Shown: one piece after another, positions 63,263-64,000 of the stretch
Layout of the letters: the number at the start of each line of letters is the position of its first letter
How positions within the stretch are numbered: the stretch's first letter is position 1
Assembly (NCBI RefSeq): GCF_015351235.1
Contig: NZ_JADKSJ010000001.1
Coordinates: 1,753,668-1,817,667 of the forward strand
Origin: Plantibacter sp. VKM Ac-2880
Lineage (GTDB): Bacteria > Actinomycetota > Actinomycetes > Actinomycetales > Microbacteriaceae
DNA length: 64,000 bases
Direction of reading: 5' to 3'
Made by a program: the position numbers and the translations under genes
The notes under the pieces: model-generated
The model's database searches: none
What the model saw: only the letters and a program-made list of their open reading frames with translations
What the model was told of the DNA's origin: nothing

Positions 63263-64000
63263 GTGTACCTGAAGAGCCTGACGCTCAAAGGGTTCAAGTC
63301 CTTCGCGCACCCCACCACCTTCGCGTTCGAGCAGGGCGTCACCTGCGTCGTGGGTCCGAACGGCTCCGGCAAGTCGAACGTCGTCGACGCGCTCGCGTGG
63401 GTGATGGGGGAGCAGGGGGTGAAGACCCTCCGCGGCGGCAAGATGGAGGACGTCATCTTCGCCGGCACGTCGACGAGGGGGCCGCTCGGACGAGCCGAGG
63501 TCACGCTCACCATCGACAACAGCGACGGCGCCCTGCCCATCGAGTACACCGAGGTGACGATCAGCCGGACCCTGTTCCGGAACGGCGGTAGCGAGTACGC
63601 CATCAACGGAGACACCTGCCGGTTGCTGGACGTCCAAGAGTTGCTCAGCGACTCCGGCCTGGGCCGCGAGATGCACGTCATCGTCGGCCAAGGACAGCTC
63701 GACGCCGTGCTCCGCGCGACACCCGAGGAGCGGCGCGGTTTCATCGAGGAGGCGGCGGGGATCCTCAAGCATCGTCGCCGCAAGGAGAAGACCCTCCGGA
63801 AGCTCGAGGCGATGCAGACCAACCTGACGCGACTGAGCGACCTCGCGGGGGAGATCCGGCGGCAGCTGAAGCCGCTCGGACGCCAGGCGGAGATCGCCCG
63901 GGAAGCACAGACGATCGCTGCGGTCGTGCGCGACGCCCGCGCCAGGATCCTCGCCGACGACGTCGTCGGGCTCCGGCGCTCGCTCGACGAGCACAACCGG
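63263..64000 (+). CDS. smc: Chromosome segregation protein SMC, N-terminal part (runs off the right edge)
   Basis: The first 246 codons of SMC, which condenses and segregates chromosomes as an ATP-driven dimer with ScpAB. Seen: [15 protein letters not shown] at the start, Walker [16 protein letters not shown] near residue 35, the Q-loop region [12 protein letters not shown] and [16 protein letters not shown] leading into the first coiled coil. GTG 63263 has a strong GAGGAGG 5 nt upstream. A TAGCGT -10-like element is at 63220-63225. The frame is open to the window end. Confidence 0.95.
   Translation, partial: MYLKSLTLKGFKSFAHPTTFAFEQGVTCVVGPNGSGKSNVVDALAWVMGEQGVKTLRGGKMEDVIFAGTSTRGPLGRAEVTLTIDNSDGALPIEYTEVTISRTLFRNGGSEYAINGDTCRLLDVQELLSDSGLGREMHVIVGQGQLDAVLRATPEERRGFIEEAAGILKHRRRKEKTLRKLEAMQTNLTRLSDLAGEIRRQLKPLGRQAEIAREAQTIAAVVRDARARILADDVVGLRRSLDEHNR

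Overview
The window is 64 kb of gap-free, high-GC bacterial chromosome. It carries about 67 protein genes, two tRNAs and no phage, transposon, rRNA or CRISPR sequence. Gene content and order point to an actinobacterium of the family Microbacteriaceae: the coaD / DUF177 / rpmF / rnc / mutM / smc cluster, a mycobacterial-type imuA-imuB-dnaE2 cassette beside an SRAP gene, an NgcEFG-type sugar transporter, and -10 elements of the TANNNT kind placed 6-8 nt before many start codons. The genus cannot be fixed from the sequence alone.

Layout. 1-7.9 kb: the start of a sugar-phosphate isomerase gene (reverse strand), otsAB for trehalose, then ilvD-ilvB-ilvH-ilvC for branched-chain amino acids, closed by a perfect terminator. 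7.9-16.6 kb: an amino-sugar locus with an alpha-L-fucosidase, a Gfo/Idh dehydrogenase and a GlcNAc-type kinase on the reverse strand, divergent from an RpiR regulator, a SIS-domain protein and an NgcEFG-like ABC importer. 16.7-20.6 kb: cutC, DoxX, two small membrane proteins and serA. 20.6-25.2 kb: a TetR/MFS efflux pair with a clear operator, then leuB and ilvE. 25.2-30.8 kb: an FAH-family hydrolase, a class V aminotransferase with a divergent LysR gene, gltX, a thioredoxin-reductase-like flavoprotein and tRNA-Gln(CTG). 30.8-34.3 kb: an isolated operon of a tyrosine autokinase, a tyrosine phosphatase and a GntR regulator, then a hexapeptide-repeat protein. 34.4-41.1 kb: the SOS mutasome dnaE2-imuB-imuA with a LexA-like box, and the divergent SRAP gene. 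41.2-44.8 kb: a cold-shock protein divergent from a fatty acid desaturase, an MBL hydrolase, a DAG-kinase-like gene and tRNA-Glu(CTC). 44.9-48.1 kb: a secreted serine protease, a lipoprotein and a DUF4333 protein. 48.1-54.6 kb: a leucine leader peptide with attenuator hairpin, then leuCD, murA, plsC, gpsA and ddl. 54.6-64 kb: a DUF3515 lipoprotein, thiL, rsmD, recG, coaD, DUF177, rpmF, rnc, mutM, a double-GNAT protein and the start of smc.

How it works together. Most of the valine/isoleucine/leucine pathway is here in three places (ilvDBHC, leuB plus ilvE, leuCD); leuA is not. Only leuCD shows a leader peptide. Many genes look as if they are transcribed as leaderless mRNAs. The most notable points are the leuCD attenuator, a strong hairpin directly before rnc, the fucosidase/NgcEFG locus, the kinase-phosphatase-regulator operon, a 104-nt gpsA/ddl overlap and a codon-usage break inside ilvD. 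No clearly new defence or mobile system was seen.
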